This document shows, piece after piece, positions 1 through 8,075 of a stretch of DNA of 21,432 nucleotides. This DNA comes from Deltaproteobacteria bacterium (GTDB taxonomy: Bacteria > Desulfobacterota > Syntrophia > Syntrophales > UBA5619), in contig JAPLJW010000250.1 of assembly GCA_026388365.1 (NCBI GenBank), positions 1 through 21,432 of the forward strand, given 5' to 3'. The stretch's first letter is position 1. Every line of letters begins with the position of its first letter. Position numbers and translations under genes: made by a program. The notes beneath the pieces were generated by a model. The model made no database searches and was not told the DNA's origin. It saw only the letters and a program-made list of their open reading frames with translations.

Positions 1-568
1 CCTTGGAATCCCGGATCCGGACGGACAGCGCGTCGGAGCTGAAGCCGCCGAAAACGACGGTATGGATGGCGCCGATGCGGGAGCAGGCCAGCATGGCGAT
101 CCCGGTCTCGGGGACCATCGGCATGTAGATACAGACGCGGTCTCCCTTCTTGATCCCGTGCGATTTCAATACATTGGCGAACTTGCAGACTTCCTGATAC
201 AGCTCGCGGTAGGTGATGGCGCGCTCCTCGCCCGGCTCGTTCCCGACCCATTGGATCGCCACCTTATCGCCCCTCTTTTCCAACTGCCGGTCGAGGCAGT
301 TGTAGGAGACGTTCAGTTTGGCGCCCTCGAAATACTTCACATGGATCGGCCCCTTGCGGATGTCGAAATTGAAGTCCTCGACCTTGTCCCACTTCTTGAA
401 AAAGGTCAGATACTCATCGGCCTTTTTGGCCCAGAAGCCCGGCGGGTCGGCCAGGAACTCCGCGTAGAGCTTCTCGTACTCCTCCCTGCTTTTGATGTAG
501 GCGATTTTGCGAACCCTGTCATGTACCGGATAAACCTCTTTCAACTGTACCTTGTCCTCTTCTCCCAT
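1..568 (-). CDS. acsA: Acetyl-CoA synthetase, N-terminal part (runs off window)
   Basis: This adenylate-forming ligase would activate acetate with ATP and CoA to acetyl-CoA in the cytoplasm. About 189 codons are visible. The N-terminal ACS cap region ([16 protein letters not shown]) is followed by [37 protein letters not shown], the segment [13 protein letters not shown] and [13 protein letters not shown], all in the order found in AcsA. The later AMP-binding and acyl-adenylate motifs lie outside the window, so propionyl- or acetoacetyl-CoA synthetase is not formally excluded. I chose the ATG at 568 because GGAGGT sits 5-10 nt upstream. A second in-frame ATG at 580 overlaps that Shine-Dalgarno sequence and is less likely. 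The gene is monocistronic as far as seen, with a leader of about 300 nt that contains a MITE-like element. Confidence 0.9.
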   Translation of the reverse strand, partial: MGEEDKVQLKEVYPVHDRVRKIAYIKSREEYEKLYAEFLADPPGFWAKKADEYLTFFKKWDKVEDFNFDIRKGPIHVKYFEGAKLNVSYNCLDRQLEKRGDKVAIQWVGNEPGEERAITYRELYQEVCKFANVLKSHGIKKGDRVCIYMPMVPETGIAMLACSRIGAIHTVVFGGFSSDALSVRIRDSK

Positions 569-617
569 GGTGACCTCCATTTTTTTACTGAATTATTTCT
601 GACGCTTGAGCGACTTT

Positions 618-771
618 GATGAACTCGTAAAAAGCCCGAGAACCCCCTATTTTGTCGTTTCTGCGAATCTCGGATCAAGGTCCGGGACAGGCACAGGAAC
701 CCGATTTCAGGATGTTCTGGATCCCGGCCTTCGCCGGGGTGACGCTTGCGGTGATTTTTTACGGGAGCATC
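618..771. repeat. MITE/REP-like element with imperfect terminal inverted repeats
   Basis: The left arm at 618-636 (GATGAACTCGTAAAAAGCC) is an imperfect inverted match (13 of 17) to the right arm at 755-771 (TTTTTTACGGGAGCATC). The interior carries a perfect hairpin, CCCGGC-CTTC-GCCGGG at 723-738, followed by GGTGACG. The same core type, (C)CGGC-TTTC-GCCGG followed by TGTGACG, recurs in the element at 11583-11743. It is non-coding and lies between the putative acs promoter and the acs start. Short palindromic repeats of this kind are common in deltaproteobacterial genomes; a MITE mobilised by a transposase elsewhere is inference. Confidence 0.6.
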
Positions 772-854
772 AAAACCGCCGCTTCGGAATATCTTCCATA
801 AGGGAACAGATTCGGACCGCCAGGAAACATCACTGATCGTGAACGGCGGTCACT

Positions 855-873
855 ATATGACCAGAGGTCATAT
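855..873. promoter_or_regulatory. Operator-like perfect palindrome upstream of acs
   Basis: ATATGACC-AGA-GGTCATAT is a perfect inverted repeat with 8-bp arms and a 3-bp spacer. It lies about 10 to 28 bp downstream of the transcription start predicted from the minus-strand promoter at 889-916, a normal place for a repressor site. TGACC-N3-GGTCA resembles operators of dimeric winged-helix regulators such as the GntR family, but the cognate protein is unknown. Confidence 0.5.
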
Positions 874-888
874 CATTGTGCGTATGCT

Positions 889-916
889 CCTATATCAAAG
901 ATGTGCCGGATGTCAA
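889..916 (-). promoter_or_regulatory. Putative sigma-70-type promoter for acs
   Basis: On the minus strand there is a perfect -35 TTGACA (916-911), a 16-bp spacer and a -10-like TATAGG (894-889). Transcription would start near 882 and run toward acs, giving a leader of about 300 nt. The -10 matches TATAAT at four of six positions, so the call rests mainly on the -35, the spacing and the adjacent palindrome. Confidence 0.4.
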
Positions 917-1455
917 GAACTATTTTGGAACCGGAAGAGGACCGTCTCGGGTAGGCAAACGGACCCCCGCCGAGGAGGTTTTCGCCTCTGCATCGATCAA
1001 AAATTTTGCGTATCCTTGAAGCGTTGCCGTCGCCATTCAGGCAAGGGGTGTTTTTTATCCACTCCTTGCCTGTCTGACCCATTTCCTCCGGACCCCTCCC
1101 GGCGTTCCGAACCGGCGGACTTTCCCCAAAGTCGAAAGAAGTCAAATTAACACGCATGGGCATCAATTTGTTCACATTGATTTTATGCTTCGTGTGCGCA
1201 GGTCGTTTCGACGTCGGCCCGGATCGCAGCGGTCCTCAAAACCGGTCGTTGGTATGGTGATTGCGTTTACCGTAACGTTCTCCACCCGGCTGTGCTTGCG
1301 CCGGGGGAAGAAAGATTGGGGCTGATGATTTTCAAATTGACCGATTCCTTGATCTCCTCTGTTCTGAGCCCGGAATAGAGAGGCTTCCCCTGAAAACCGA
1401 CGCCCCATCGCCGTTAATAAAGCGCACCGCTAAAAAGCATATAAAAGCTTAAGGA
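917..1455. other. Intergenic stretch with no supportable gene
   Basis: The only open frames here are short, Arg/Cys-rich, lack good ribosome-binding sites and resemble no family I recognise. There is a weak A/T-rich hairpin-like sequence near 1432-1452, just past the response-regulator stop, that might help termination, but it is not convincing. No RNA gene was recognised. Confidence 0.5.
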
Positions 1456-2904
1456 TCAAAGTTTCTTCAGGCGTCCCTCCAGGACCCGCCGCGACATTCC
1501 CAGGTAATTCGCCGTCTTTGTCCGGTTTCCCCCGTGCTTTTCGAGGGCTATGCGGATGATCTTCCGATTGAGCTTCTCGAGATCCAACCCCTCTTCCGGC
1601 AGATGGAAATCCCCGCTTCCCGGAACAGGCGCCCCCGATGCCTGTTTCTCCCGGATGGCGGCGCCGTCGCGGATGAAGGCAAGATCATCCACATCCGCGC
1701 AGTCCGAGACCTGCATCAGGACCAGCCGCTCCATCGCATTCTTGAGCTGCCGGACATTCCCCGGCCATGAGAAGGAGAAGAGGAACTTCTCCGCCGCCGG
1801 CGTGAAACCGCCGAACTTCTGCCCCCGGCGTCGGGAGGCCCGCTCCGCAAAACGGAACGCGAGGGGCGGGATATCCTCCCGCCTTTCCCGGAGCGGGGGG
1901 ATCCGGATATGCCCCATATTCACCCGGTAGAAGAGGTCCAGACGGAACCTCTTTTCATCCACCTCCCGATCGAGGTTCTTGTTCGTCGCAGAGATGATCC
2001 GGATATCCACCGGAATCTCCCTGATCCCGCCCAGACGGTAAAGTTTCTTTTCCTCAAGAACCCGAAGGAGCTTGACCTGAACGCCCGGCGGCAGCTCACC
2101 GATTTCGTCGAGGAAAATCGTCCCGCCGTTGGCCGACTCGATCTTTCCCATCTGCCCCCGGGTCGTGGCGCCCGTATAGGCACCCGGGTCATGGCCGAAG
2201 AGCTCCCCTTCGAAGAGCTCCTGGCTGATGGCGCCGCAGTTAATCGCCACAAAGGGAGCAACGGCGCTGCGCCCCCCGTAGAAATGGATATACCGGGCGA
2301 TCAGCTCCTTCCCCGTGCCGCTCTCCCCCTCGATCAGGACGGGAATCTCCCGATCCGTGCTGTACTTTTCCGCCTGGCTTGCGACACGGCGCATCGCCTC
2401 GGAATAGATGCCCAAGCCCTCGAGGCCGACCTCTTCCAGATAGGCCTCGCGGAGCCTCTCCACCTCCCCCCGGGCTGCCTGCGTCTCAATTCCGACCCGT
2501 TCCTGAAATTCCTGCTTCAGAAGCCGGTACTTGTTCCGCAGGGCCACATAGGCGGCCGAACGTTCAATGACGATGGCCAGTTCACGGACGTCGATCGGCT
2601 TCTGGAGGTAATCGAAGGCCCCATATTTAAGCGCCTTGATGGCGCTGGTCGTATCGCCGTGGCCGGTCACGACAATGACGTCCACGGGTGACTTCTCGAT
2701 CACCTTGATCCGCCGGAGGAGCTCCAGACCGTCGATCTCGGGCATCCGGATGTCGGTGATGACGAGGTTGATTTCCCGGCAGTGGAACTCCCGGAGCGCC
2801 TCCATGCCGTCGGCGGCGCAGATGACGGCATGGCCGAGCTTTTCCAGAAAACGGGAGAGGCTTTTGCGGACATCCGCCTCGTCGTCGATCAGCAGGATGT
2901 TCAA
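1456..2904 (-). CDS. NtrC-family sigma-54-dependent response regulator
   Basis: This 482-residue cytoplasmic transcription activator has three domains. The receiver domain (about 1-120) has the acidic pair at D7/D8, phospho-acceptor D51 in VITDIRMP, T80 and K102. A helical linker (about 123-160) follows. The AAA+ domain (about 163-395) has Walker A GESGTGKE (193-200), the sigma-54-contact loop GAYTGA (241-246), Walker B GTIFLDEIGE (261-270) and an arginine-finger region around 318-327. The C-terminal Fis-type helix-turn-helix (about 440-482) contains GGNRTKTANYLGMSRRVL. The contact loop has Tyr where most family members have Phe (GAFTGA). Its start overlaps the kinase stop by 4 bp (ATGA), so the two are translationally coupled. 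Its targets are not shown by the sequence; a sigma-54 promoter occurs at 18115-18130. Confidence 0.93.
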   Translation of the reverse strand: MNILLIDDEADVRKSLSRFLEKLGHAVICAADGMEALREFHCREINLVITDIRMPEIDGLELLRRIKVIEKSPVDVIVVTGHGDTTSAIKALKYGAFDYLQKPIDVRELAIVIERSAAYVALRNKYRLLKQEFQERVGIETQAARGEVERLREAYLEEVGLEGLGIYSEAMRRVASQAEKYSTDREIPVLIEGESGTGKELIARYIHFYGGRSAVAPFVAINCGAISQELFEGELFGHDPGAYTGATTRGQMGKIESANGGTIFLDEIGELPPGVQVKLLRVLEEKKLYRLGGIREIPVDIRIISATNKNLDREVDEKRFRLDLFYRVNMGHIRIPPLRERREDIPPLAFRFAERASRRRGQKFGGFTPAAEKFLFSFSWPGNVRQLKNAMERLVLMQVSDCADVDDLAFIRDGAAIREKQASGAPVPGSGDFHLPEEGLDLEKLNRKIIRIALEKHGGNRTKTANYLGMSRRVLEGRLKKL

Positions 2905-3701
2905 GGTCGTTCCTCCCCGGCAGGGATGAAGACCACGAATGTCGCGCCCCCGATTTCATTGTTGCAAGCCTCGATCCGTCCGCCGAACTTGCTGACGATG
3001 GACTGGCTGATGCTGAGGCCGAGCCCCGTTCCCTGGCCCGCGGCCTTGGTCGTGAAGAAGGGGTCGAAGATCTTTTCCAGAAGGTGCTCGGGGATGCCGC
3101 CGCCGTTGTCGCTCACCTCGATCCAAACGGCGCCGTCCCGGCTGCCCGTCCGGATCCGCAGCGTCTTGGGATCGCGGGTGCTGTCATCGAGCGCCTGGCG
3201 GGCATTGACGATCAGGTTCATCACGACCTGTTCGAGTTCGTTGAGGGATGCCCGCAGCGGGGGCAGCTTCGGATCGAGATTCCTCTCCACACGGATCACG
3301 TGGGCCTCGATCTGCCGGCCGATCATGGAGAAGACATTCTCGATCGCCTCATTGGCCATCACACTCTCCCCTCCGGCATCGCGCTCCTCCCGGGCGAAAT
3401 TCCGGACATTCCGGATCACCTTGTCCATCCGCGCCACCTGCCTGGAGATCATCTCCAGCCCCTCGAAGAGTTCCTCGGGATCGAGCGGCCACCCCTCGGC
3501 ACGGCCGAAGAGGAAACCGCCGGTAATGACGCGGATCGTGTTGAGGGGCTGATTGAGTTCGTGGGCGATCCCGGCCGCCAGGATTCCAAGGGCCGCCAAA
3601 CGGTCCTCATGATGGAGATTCAGATCCGGGACGCGGGCCTCCCGGCCACGCTTCGGCCGCAGCGTTGATGATCCGCGGGATATACTGTTTTTGCCTTTCA
3701 T
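2901..3701 (-). CDS. Soluble sensor histidine kinase, partner of the sigma-54 activator
   Basis: A 266-residue HisKA/HATPase_c kinase. The phospho-acceptor is H47 in LAAGIAHELNQPLN. The N box is at 162-167 (NLIVNA), the G1 box DNGGGIP at 198-204, the F box FDPFFTTK at 212-219 and the G2 box GQGTGLGLS at 222-230. There is no transmembrane segment and no PAS, GAF or other sensor domain; only about 30 basic residues precede the dimerisation helix. It must therefore take its signal from another protein, or it is a truncated derivative of a longer kinase. An AGAGGG lies upstream of the ATG at 3701. The 3' end overlaps the regulator gene by 4 bp. The family most resembles the catalytic cores of NtrB/ZraS/DctB-type kinases. 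Confidence 0.9.
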   Translation of the reverse strand: MKGKNSISRGSSTLRPKRGREARVPDLNLHHEDRLAALGILAAGIAHELNQPLNTIRVITGGFLFGRAEGWPLDPEELFEGLEMISRQVARMDKVIRNVRNFAREERDAGGESVMANEAIENVFSMIGRQIEAHVIRVERNLDPKLPPLRASLNELEQVVMNLIVNARQALDDSTRDPKTLRIRTGSRDGAVWIEVSDNGGGIPEHLLEKIFDPFFTTKAAGQGTGLGLSISQSIVSKFGGRIEACNNEIGGATFVVFIPAGEERP

Positions 3702-3884
3702 GGATTGACCCTCTGCGACGTCGCGTCTTTACCATACCGCGCCTGCTCAAATCAAGAATTAAGGCATCGGGGATGCTCCCCGAAACACTTTTCAGCAGAC
3801 ACCGGAAGGGTCTCGTCGCATTTCCGGGTGAACGGGAACGGGAGCGTGACAATTTTTATCTTGACGGCCGCCCGTCGTTCATAA

Positions 3885-4380
3885 CTATTGCACTGGCAAC
3901 GAAATATAGCAATGCATGGTCGCCAATACGCGTTTAATGACCTCGGGCGCAAAATCGCGGCTGCCGAGATACGACCCCAGCGTTCCTCCTGCGACAACGG
4001 CCAGGACCAACGGAATGGCCGGACCCGGAAACTGGTGCGTTGCGCTGAAATTTCCAACCGGACCCGCTGCCGAATTGACAAGGATGAACCATGCTGAAAC
4101 CGCCGCTGCCGTCTTGGTGGTGGCCCAGCGCATCAGAATGGTAAGGGGTGTGAGAAAGATGCCGCCGTCTGTGCCGGCGTGAGGCCGGCCAACAGACCCG
4201 AACCCGCGCTGACCGGCAGCGCTTCGGCAACGCCGGGCATCCGCAGGTGAGATCCCTCGCGCGGGCGGATGAAAAACCGCACCGTTGAGAAGAGAAAAAC
4301 CAGCCCGACAAAGATGTTGAGGACGAGTGCATCATAATTGGCACGGAATACGCTTGCAATCGAAGCAAATATCATGTGAG
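3885..4380 (-). pseudogene. Remnant of a TauE/SafE (DUF81) family membrane exporter
   Basis: Two adjacent minus-strand frames join to give a recognisable second half of a TauE/SafE anion exporter. The upstream frame (about 4380-4150) reads NYDALVLNIFVGLVFLFSTV ... SGLLAGLT. After a frameshift near 4163-4167 the next frame reads GTDGGIFLTPLTILMRWATT, then KTAAAVSAWFILVNSAAG and GGTLGSYLGSRDFAPEVIKR. These match the family's conserved second repeat (GIGGGIFL-type loop, TKTAA helix). The N-terminal half is missing: homology stops at about 4380, just before the ABC cassette start at 4389. The extreme C-terminus is also lost after about 3920. With truncation at both ends plus a frameshift, no functional product is expected. 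Confidence 0.75.
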
Positions 4381-4388
4381 GTGTATCA

Positions 4389-5237
4389 ATGAACGCGATA
4401 AGAATATTGATCGTCATAGGAACGCTGCTTATGAATGCCCAGGTGTATGCAGAAAATAAGTCTTTGCTTGTCTTTGCCGGCTCAGCAAGCAAACCTCCAA
4501 CGGAAGAAGCGGCAAAGGTCTTTGAAAACAAGACGGGTCTCAAGGTTGATTTGCTTTTTGGAGGTGCGGGCTATGTGCTTTCACAAATGATGCTGGCGAA
4601 AAAAGGAGACCTTTACTTTCCCGGTTCTTCGGATTTTATGGAAACGGCAAAAAAGAAGGGTGCTGTTTATAATGAAACAGAGAGAAAGATCGTTTACCTT
4701 GTTCCGGCTATTAATGTAAGAAAAGGGAACCCCAAAAATATCTGGCAATTGAGTGATCTGGTTGCGCCGGGACTGCGTGTGGCCATAGCGCGTCCGGATA
4801 CGGTTTGTGTAGGACTATACGCGGTCGAGATTATCGAAAAGAACTTGACCAAAGAACAGATAAAAGCCTTGCGAAATAACATCGTAAATTATACGGAAAG
4901 CTGTGAAAAAACAGCAACGACCCTATCGTTAAATACTGCCGACGCTGTATTGGGATGGAGCGTTTTTCAATATTGGGACCCGGAAAGAATTGAAACTGTT
5001 AATTTGGCAAAAGAAGAGATATCGCGGGTCGGGTATATACCGATTGCCGTTTCCAGATATACGAAAGACAGAGGGTCGGCACAAAAATTTATTGACTTTA
5101 TCTTGTCTGATGAAGGTAAAACCATCTTCAGAAAATATCATTATTTTATGTCTCCGGAAGAGGCCTATCACTATATTGGCTTAAAGAAACCGGTAGGAGG
5201 GGAATATAGTGCTCCCGCGGAATGGATGAATAAATGA
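4389..5237 (+). CDS. modA: ABC transporter periplasmic binding protein, ModA-like (molybdate/tungstate inferred)
   Basis: A 282-residue protein with a signal peptide (about 1-21, hydrophobic core ILIVIGTLLM, cleavage after VYA). The mature protein begins LLVFAGSASKPPTEEAAKVF and has FENKTGLKVDLLFGGAGYVL and GDLYFPGSSDFM, the layout of ModA-type oxyanion-binding proteins (VFAAASL, GSSGxLxxQ and the D-x-F segments). Near the C-terminus lies FIDFILSDEGKTIFRKYHY, typical of the family. AGGTG is 5 nt upstream of the ATG. The stop overlaps the permease start (ATGA). The gene is clearly AT-richer than its surroundings. Molybdate or tungstate is inferred from family and from the neighbouring molybdenum-enzyme genes; sulfate-like or other oxyanions cannot be excluded. 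Confidence 0.75.
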   Translation: MNAIRILIVIGTLLMNAQVYAENKSLLVFAGSASKPPTEEAAKVFENKTGLKVDLLFGGAGYVLSQMMLAKKGDLYFPGSSDFMETAKKKGAVYNETERKIVYLVPAINVRKGNPKNIWQLSDLVAPGLRVAIARPDTVCVGLYAVEIIEKNLTKEQIKALRNNIVNYTESCEKTATTLSLNTADAVLGWSVFQYWDPERIETVNLAKEEISRVGYIPIAVSRYTKDRGSAQKFIDFILSDEGKTIFRKYHYFMSPEEAYHYIGLKKPVGGEYSAPAEWMNK

Positions 5238-6028
5238 GAATTAATGTCAGCCTGAAACGGACATTGATCATAAATGCCCTGGGAGTCTTTTGTTTATACT
5301 TTATATTGGTCGTTTCCGTATTTTATTTTTTCAAGCCGTCTATTTCTTTAAGTATACTGACGTCCAGTCGAACAATATATTCTTTAGGCCTCAGTCTCTT
5401 TGCTGCCACTGCGGCAACGTTGATTGCCATTATTTTAGCAATCCCTTCCGCCTATGCTCTTTCTCGGTACGACTTTCGCTTAAAAACGCTTGTAGACACT
5501 TTTCTGGAACTGCCATTGGTAGTATCTCCCGCGGCTCTGGGAGCAATGGTGCTGATTTTTTTTAATAATCCCGCAGGTTCGTGGATTAATGAACATGCAG
5601 GCAATTTCATTTTTACCGTAAGCGGCGTCATTCTTGCCCAGTTGGTAACCGTACTCGGCATTGCCGTTAGATTAATCAAAGCTGTTATGGACGAAGTCCC
5701 GGTCAGATACGAACATGTGGCGCGGAGCTTGGGCGCTTCACCATATTACACCTTTAAAAATATCGTCTTGCCCATATGCAAGGGGGGTATTATTTCCGCT
5801 TCCATCCTGACATGGGCAAAAGCCTTTGGTGAATTTGGCGCTACCATAACCATTGCCGGTTCCATTCCGAATAAAACAGAAACGCTCCCTATTGCTGTTT
5901 TTATGAGACTATCCTCCGCCGACATTGAGGGCACCGTTGTCATGATCCTGATTTCCATTATAATTGGTCTCGGTATATTGCATATCTATAAAAGACTGTC
6001 CCGCCAAAAAGGGATTCCCCATGCTTGA
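5234..6028 (+). CDS. modB: ABC transporter permease, ModB/CysT-like
   Basis: A 264-residue inner-membrane permease of the BPD_transp_1 family. Hydrophobic segments occur at about 11-33, 48-75, 92-111, 125-150, 185-205 and 232-252. The EAA loop that docks to the ATPase is visible at about 160-180 (EHVARSLGASPYYTFKNIVL), and the ModB-like segment AKAFGEFGATITIAGSIPNK lies near 195-214. It starts inside the binding-protein stop codon (ATGA) and overlaps the ATPase start by 8 bp, so the three genes form a tightly coupled operon. Base composition is strongly AT-rich (the line 5281-5340 has 20 G+C of 60). Confidence 0.85.
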   Translation: MRINVSLKRTLIINALGVFCLYFILVVSVFYFFKPSISLSILTSSRTIYSLGLSLFAATAATLIAIILAIPSAYALSRYDFRLKTLVDTFLELPLVVSPAALGAMVLIFFNNPAGSWINEHAGNFIFTVSGVILAQLVTVLGIAVRLIKAVMDEVPVRYEHVARSLGASPYYTFKNIVLPICKGGIISASILTWAKAFGEFGATITIAGSIPNKTETLPIAVFMRLSSADIEGTVVMILISIIIGLGILHIYKRLSRQKGIPHA

Positions 6029-7139
6029 GCTGAAGAATCTTTCCGTCCATGTTGGTGATTTTAAAGTTGCAGACATCTCTTTATCTATAAATAACGGTTC
6101 CGTCCACGCAGTATTGGGTCCGTCGGGAAGCGGAAAAACTATTTTAGTCGAGACCATCGCCGGATTTCATAAACCCTGCGGCGGGCAAGTATTTTTAGAA
6201 GGCGTAGACATTACGGCACTTGCTCCGGAATGGCGATACATGGCTTATGTCCCTCACGATTTGGCGCTTTTCCCACACTTGACGGTCAAAGAAAATATCT
6301 ATTTTGGTTTGACGGCAAGAGGAAGGTGTAGCGAAGCATTCAAAAGAAATGCCGATGCAATAGCAGAGGCTCTTTATATAAAAACCTATTTTGATCGCAA
6401 TATTGCTACGCTCAGTGGCGGTGAAAAACAGAGGGTGGCTCTGGCAAGAGCACTCGCCACGGGAAATAAAATACTCTTGCTCGACGAACCATTTTCCGGA
6501 CTTCATCCTGGGCTCAGAAAAGAATTCTGGTTTTTATTAAAGGAACTGCAAACCCGCCATCATTTGACGATAATCCTCATTACCCATGATCTTGCGGAAG
6601 CCTTCTTTTTGGGAGATCATATTAGTATCCTTATTGATGGAATGGTTCATCAAAGCGCCGCAAAAGAAAAGTCGAGGATTCCCCGAGACAAAACGGTAGC
6701 TTCATTCTACGGCATAAGAAACATCTTCCCCGGCATATTTTCAGAACAAAAGTTGCTGATTCCCAAATTAAATCTGACTTTGCCCATCCTTGACGGCTGG
6801 GCTGCTCAAGAAGAAAATGGAAAAATATTTGATGTCGGCGTACGGGCAGAAGACCTGATAATCTATGATATAGAACGCATTAATGGTGTTCTTAATTTAT
6901 CACCGGAAGTAATTTCGATGCCCACATTGCGCGGGAAAATTACTGCTTGCTTTGAAAAGGGCCATAGCGCCACCGTTATTTTTTCTCCCACAAACTCAGA
7001 CATCTTGATAGAGGTGGAAATACCTTATCACAAGGTAAGGAAATTATGTGATGGGAAAAGAACGGACATTGCTGTGGCCATCCCACCGGATAGAGTATTC
7101 ATTTTAGAATCCCAACAGGAGGTCATATTTGTGTCATAA
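6021..7139 (+). CDS. modC: ABC transporter ATPase with C-terminal TOBE-type domain (ModC/WtpC-like)
   Basis: A 372-residue nucleotide-binding subunit. Walker A is GPSGSGKT (33-40), the signature LSGGEKQR (131-138), Walker B ILLLDEP (151-157) and the switch His H189 in ITHD. The C-terminal 120-130 residues (GVRAEDLII ... AVAIPPDRVFIL) have the TOBE layout seen in ModC/PotA-type ATPases. The Q-loop position is unusual: the usual VPQDLALFPH or VFQxxALFPH is VPHDLALFPH, with His at residue 79. I chose the ATG at 6021 because MLELKNLSV is the family's normal N-terminus; an upstream in-frame ATG at 5964 would lie inside the permease gene. No clear terminator follows. Confidence 0.87.
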   Translation: MLELKNLSVHVGDFKVADISLSINNGSVHAVLGPSGSGKTILVETIAGFHKPCGGQVFLEGVDITALAPEWRYMAYVPHDLALFPHLTVKENIYFGLTARGRCSEAFKRNADAIAEALYIKTYFDRNIATLSGGEKQRVALARALATGNKILLLDEPFSGLHPGLRKEFWFLLKELQTRHHLTIILITHDLAEAFFLGDHISILIDGMVHQSAAKEKSRIPRDKTVASFYGIRNIFPGIFSEQKLLIPKLNLTLPILDGWAAQEENGKIFDVGVRAEDLIIYDIERINGVLNLSPEVISMPTLRGKITACFEKGHSATVIFSPTNSDILIEVEIPYHKVRKLCDGKRTDIAVAIPPDRVFILESQQEVIFVS

Positions 7140-7272
7140 AGAATCATCTTACTTAACCGTTTTTTTCAATCTTTAATCAAGGCGTCTTATATGGATCGGC
7201 ATAAGACTCTCCCTGGCATCTCCGGAGTCGTGGCCAGCAAAAGCGAATTTGATTTCCAGCGGCTATTGGTTG

Positions 7273-8058
7273 CTATTCCTCATGGGTCGGCGACAATCCA
7301 GTCGGCACGATGACCTGCACCGCAGGAAAGTGTCGTAACCGGCCGAGGACGACTCTCCGGATTCCAGGCGGGTCAATCGAAAGTAGATATTCGGCTAACT
7401 TCTGGGCTTTTTCCAGGCCGCCGGGGATATCAACTTTGTTGATCAAGGGGACAACGCGCGCGCCGGCGGGGCAGCTTTTCATCAATTCTTTCATCAGGCG
7501 GGCGATGACATCTTCCGTAACCATGCTTCCAATCGGTAATTTGAGAAGGCGGGACGCGATGGCCGAACGAAAGACACTTTCCTCATCGAGAGGGCGGCCC
7601 ATTCCATCGATTCCCATGACCGGCACGAGCAAGGTCGTATTTTTCGGTATCACCGGCTCCCCTTCACGGAGGGCTTTCAAAGGCCGGCCGGCGGAACCGT
7701 CGGCTTCATTGACGATTGTGGAAACCCCGTCCATACAGGAGATCTCTTCAACCCATTCGGGAAAGATCCCCTGGAATTTGCCGTTGGGCAGCCTTTCCCT
7801 GACGATGAGGAGACAGTGACGACGATGTATATTTTCCGCCACCCATTTTTTTACTTCTCCAAGTTCATGGGAAAAAAACTGAAGAAAAAAAGAGGAAGGC
7901 TTCGGTTCCATGATCTTCGTGGTTGTGGTCAGGATGATCCCTTTCCTGTGCGACGAGAGTTCCCTGCCCAGGGCGTACATCAGGGTGGTCTTCCCGCCCC
8001 CACCCACAAGGCTGATTACCTCACTGTCTCCGATGGAAAAGGCCTGTTCGAGAGTCAT
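7273..8058 (-). CDS. yqeC: YqeC, selenium-dependent hydroxylase accessory protein
   Basis: A 261-residue putative nucleotide-binding protein of the YqeC family, found in gene sets for maturation of selenium-dependent molybdenum hydroxylases. A P-loop-like SLVGGGGKTTLMYALG lies at 16-31, the conserved VNEADGSAGRPLKA at about 116-129, and LINKVDIPGG near 205-214. The exact biochemical role in the family is not settled. It is the last gene of the minus-strand cluster, 17 bp downstream of mocA, and converges with the ABC importer. Confidence 0.88.
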   Translation of the reverse strand: MTLEQAFSIGDSEVISLVGGGGKTTLMYALGRELSSHRKGIILTTTTKIMEPKPSSFFLQFFSHELGEVKKWVAENIHRRHCLLIVRERLPNGKFQGIFPEWVEEISCMDGVSTIVNEADGSAGRPLKALREGEPVIPKNTTLLVPVMGIDGMGRPLDEESVFRSAIASRLLKLPIGSMVTEDVIARLMKELMKSCPAGARVVPLINKVDIPGGLEKAQKLAEYLLSIDPPGIRRVVLGRLRHFPAVQVIVPTGLSPTHEE

Positions 8059-8075
8059 CGATCACCCGACCCTGC

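Noticed and set aside
606..836. Short coding frame over the repeat element
   Set aside because: It simply translates the MITE/REP sequence and has no ribosome-binding site or family similarity.
839..1408. Several 78-103-codon frames on both strands upstream of acs
   Set aside because: Low-complexity, Arg/Cys-rich translations with poor starts that overlap each other on opposite strands; no family recognised.
4340..4359. Second sigma-54 promoter (TGGCACG ... TTGCA) before the ABC cassette
   Set aside because: The two half-elements are 4 bp too far apart (8 bases between TGGCACG and TTGC instead of 4), so the -24/-12 geometry fails.
7184..7207. GTCTTAT / ATAAGAC hairpin after the ABC operon as a terminator
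   Set aside because: A 7-bp A/T-rich stem with a 10-nt loop and no T-tract; too weak to call.
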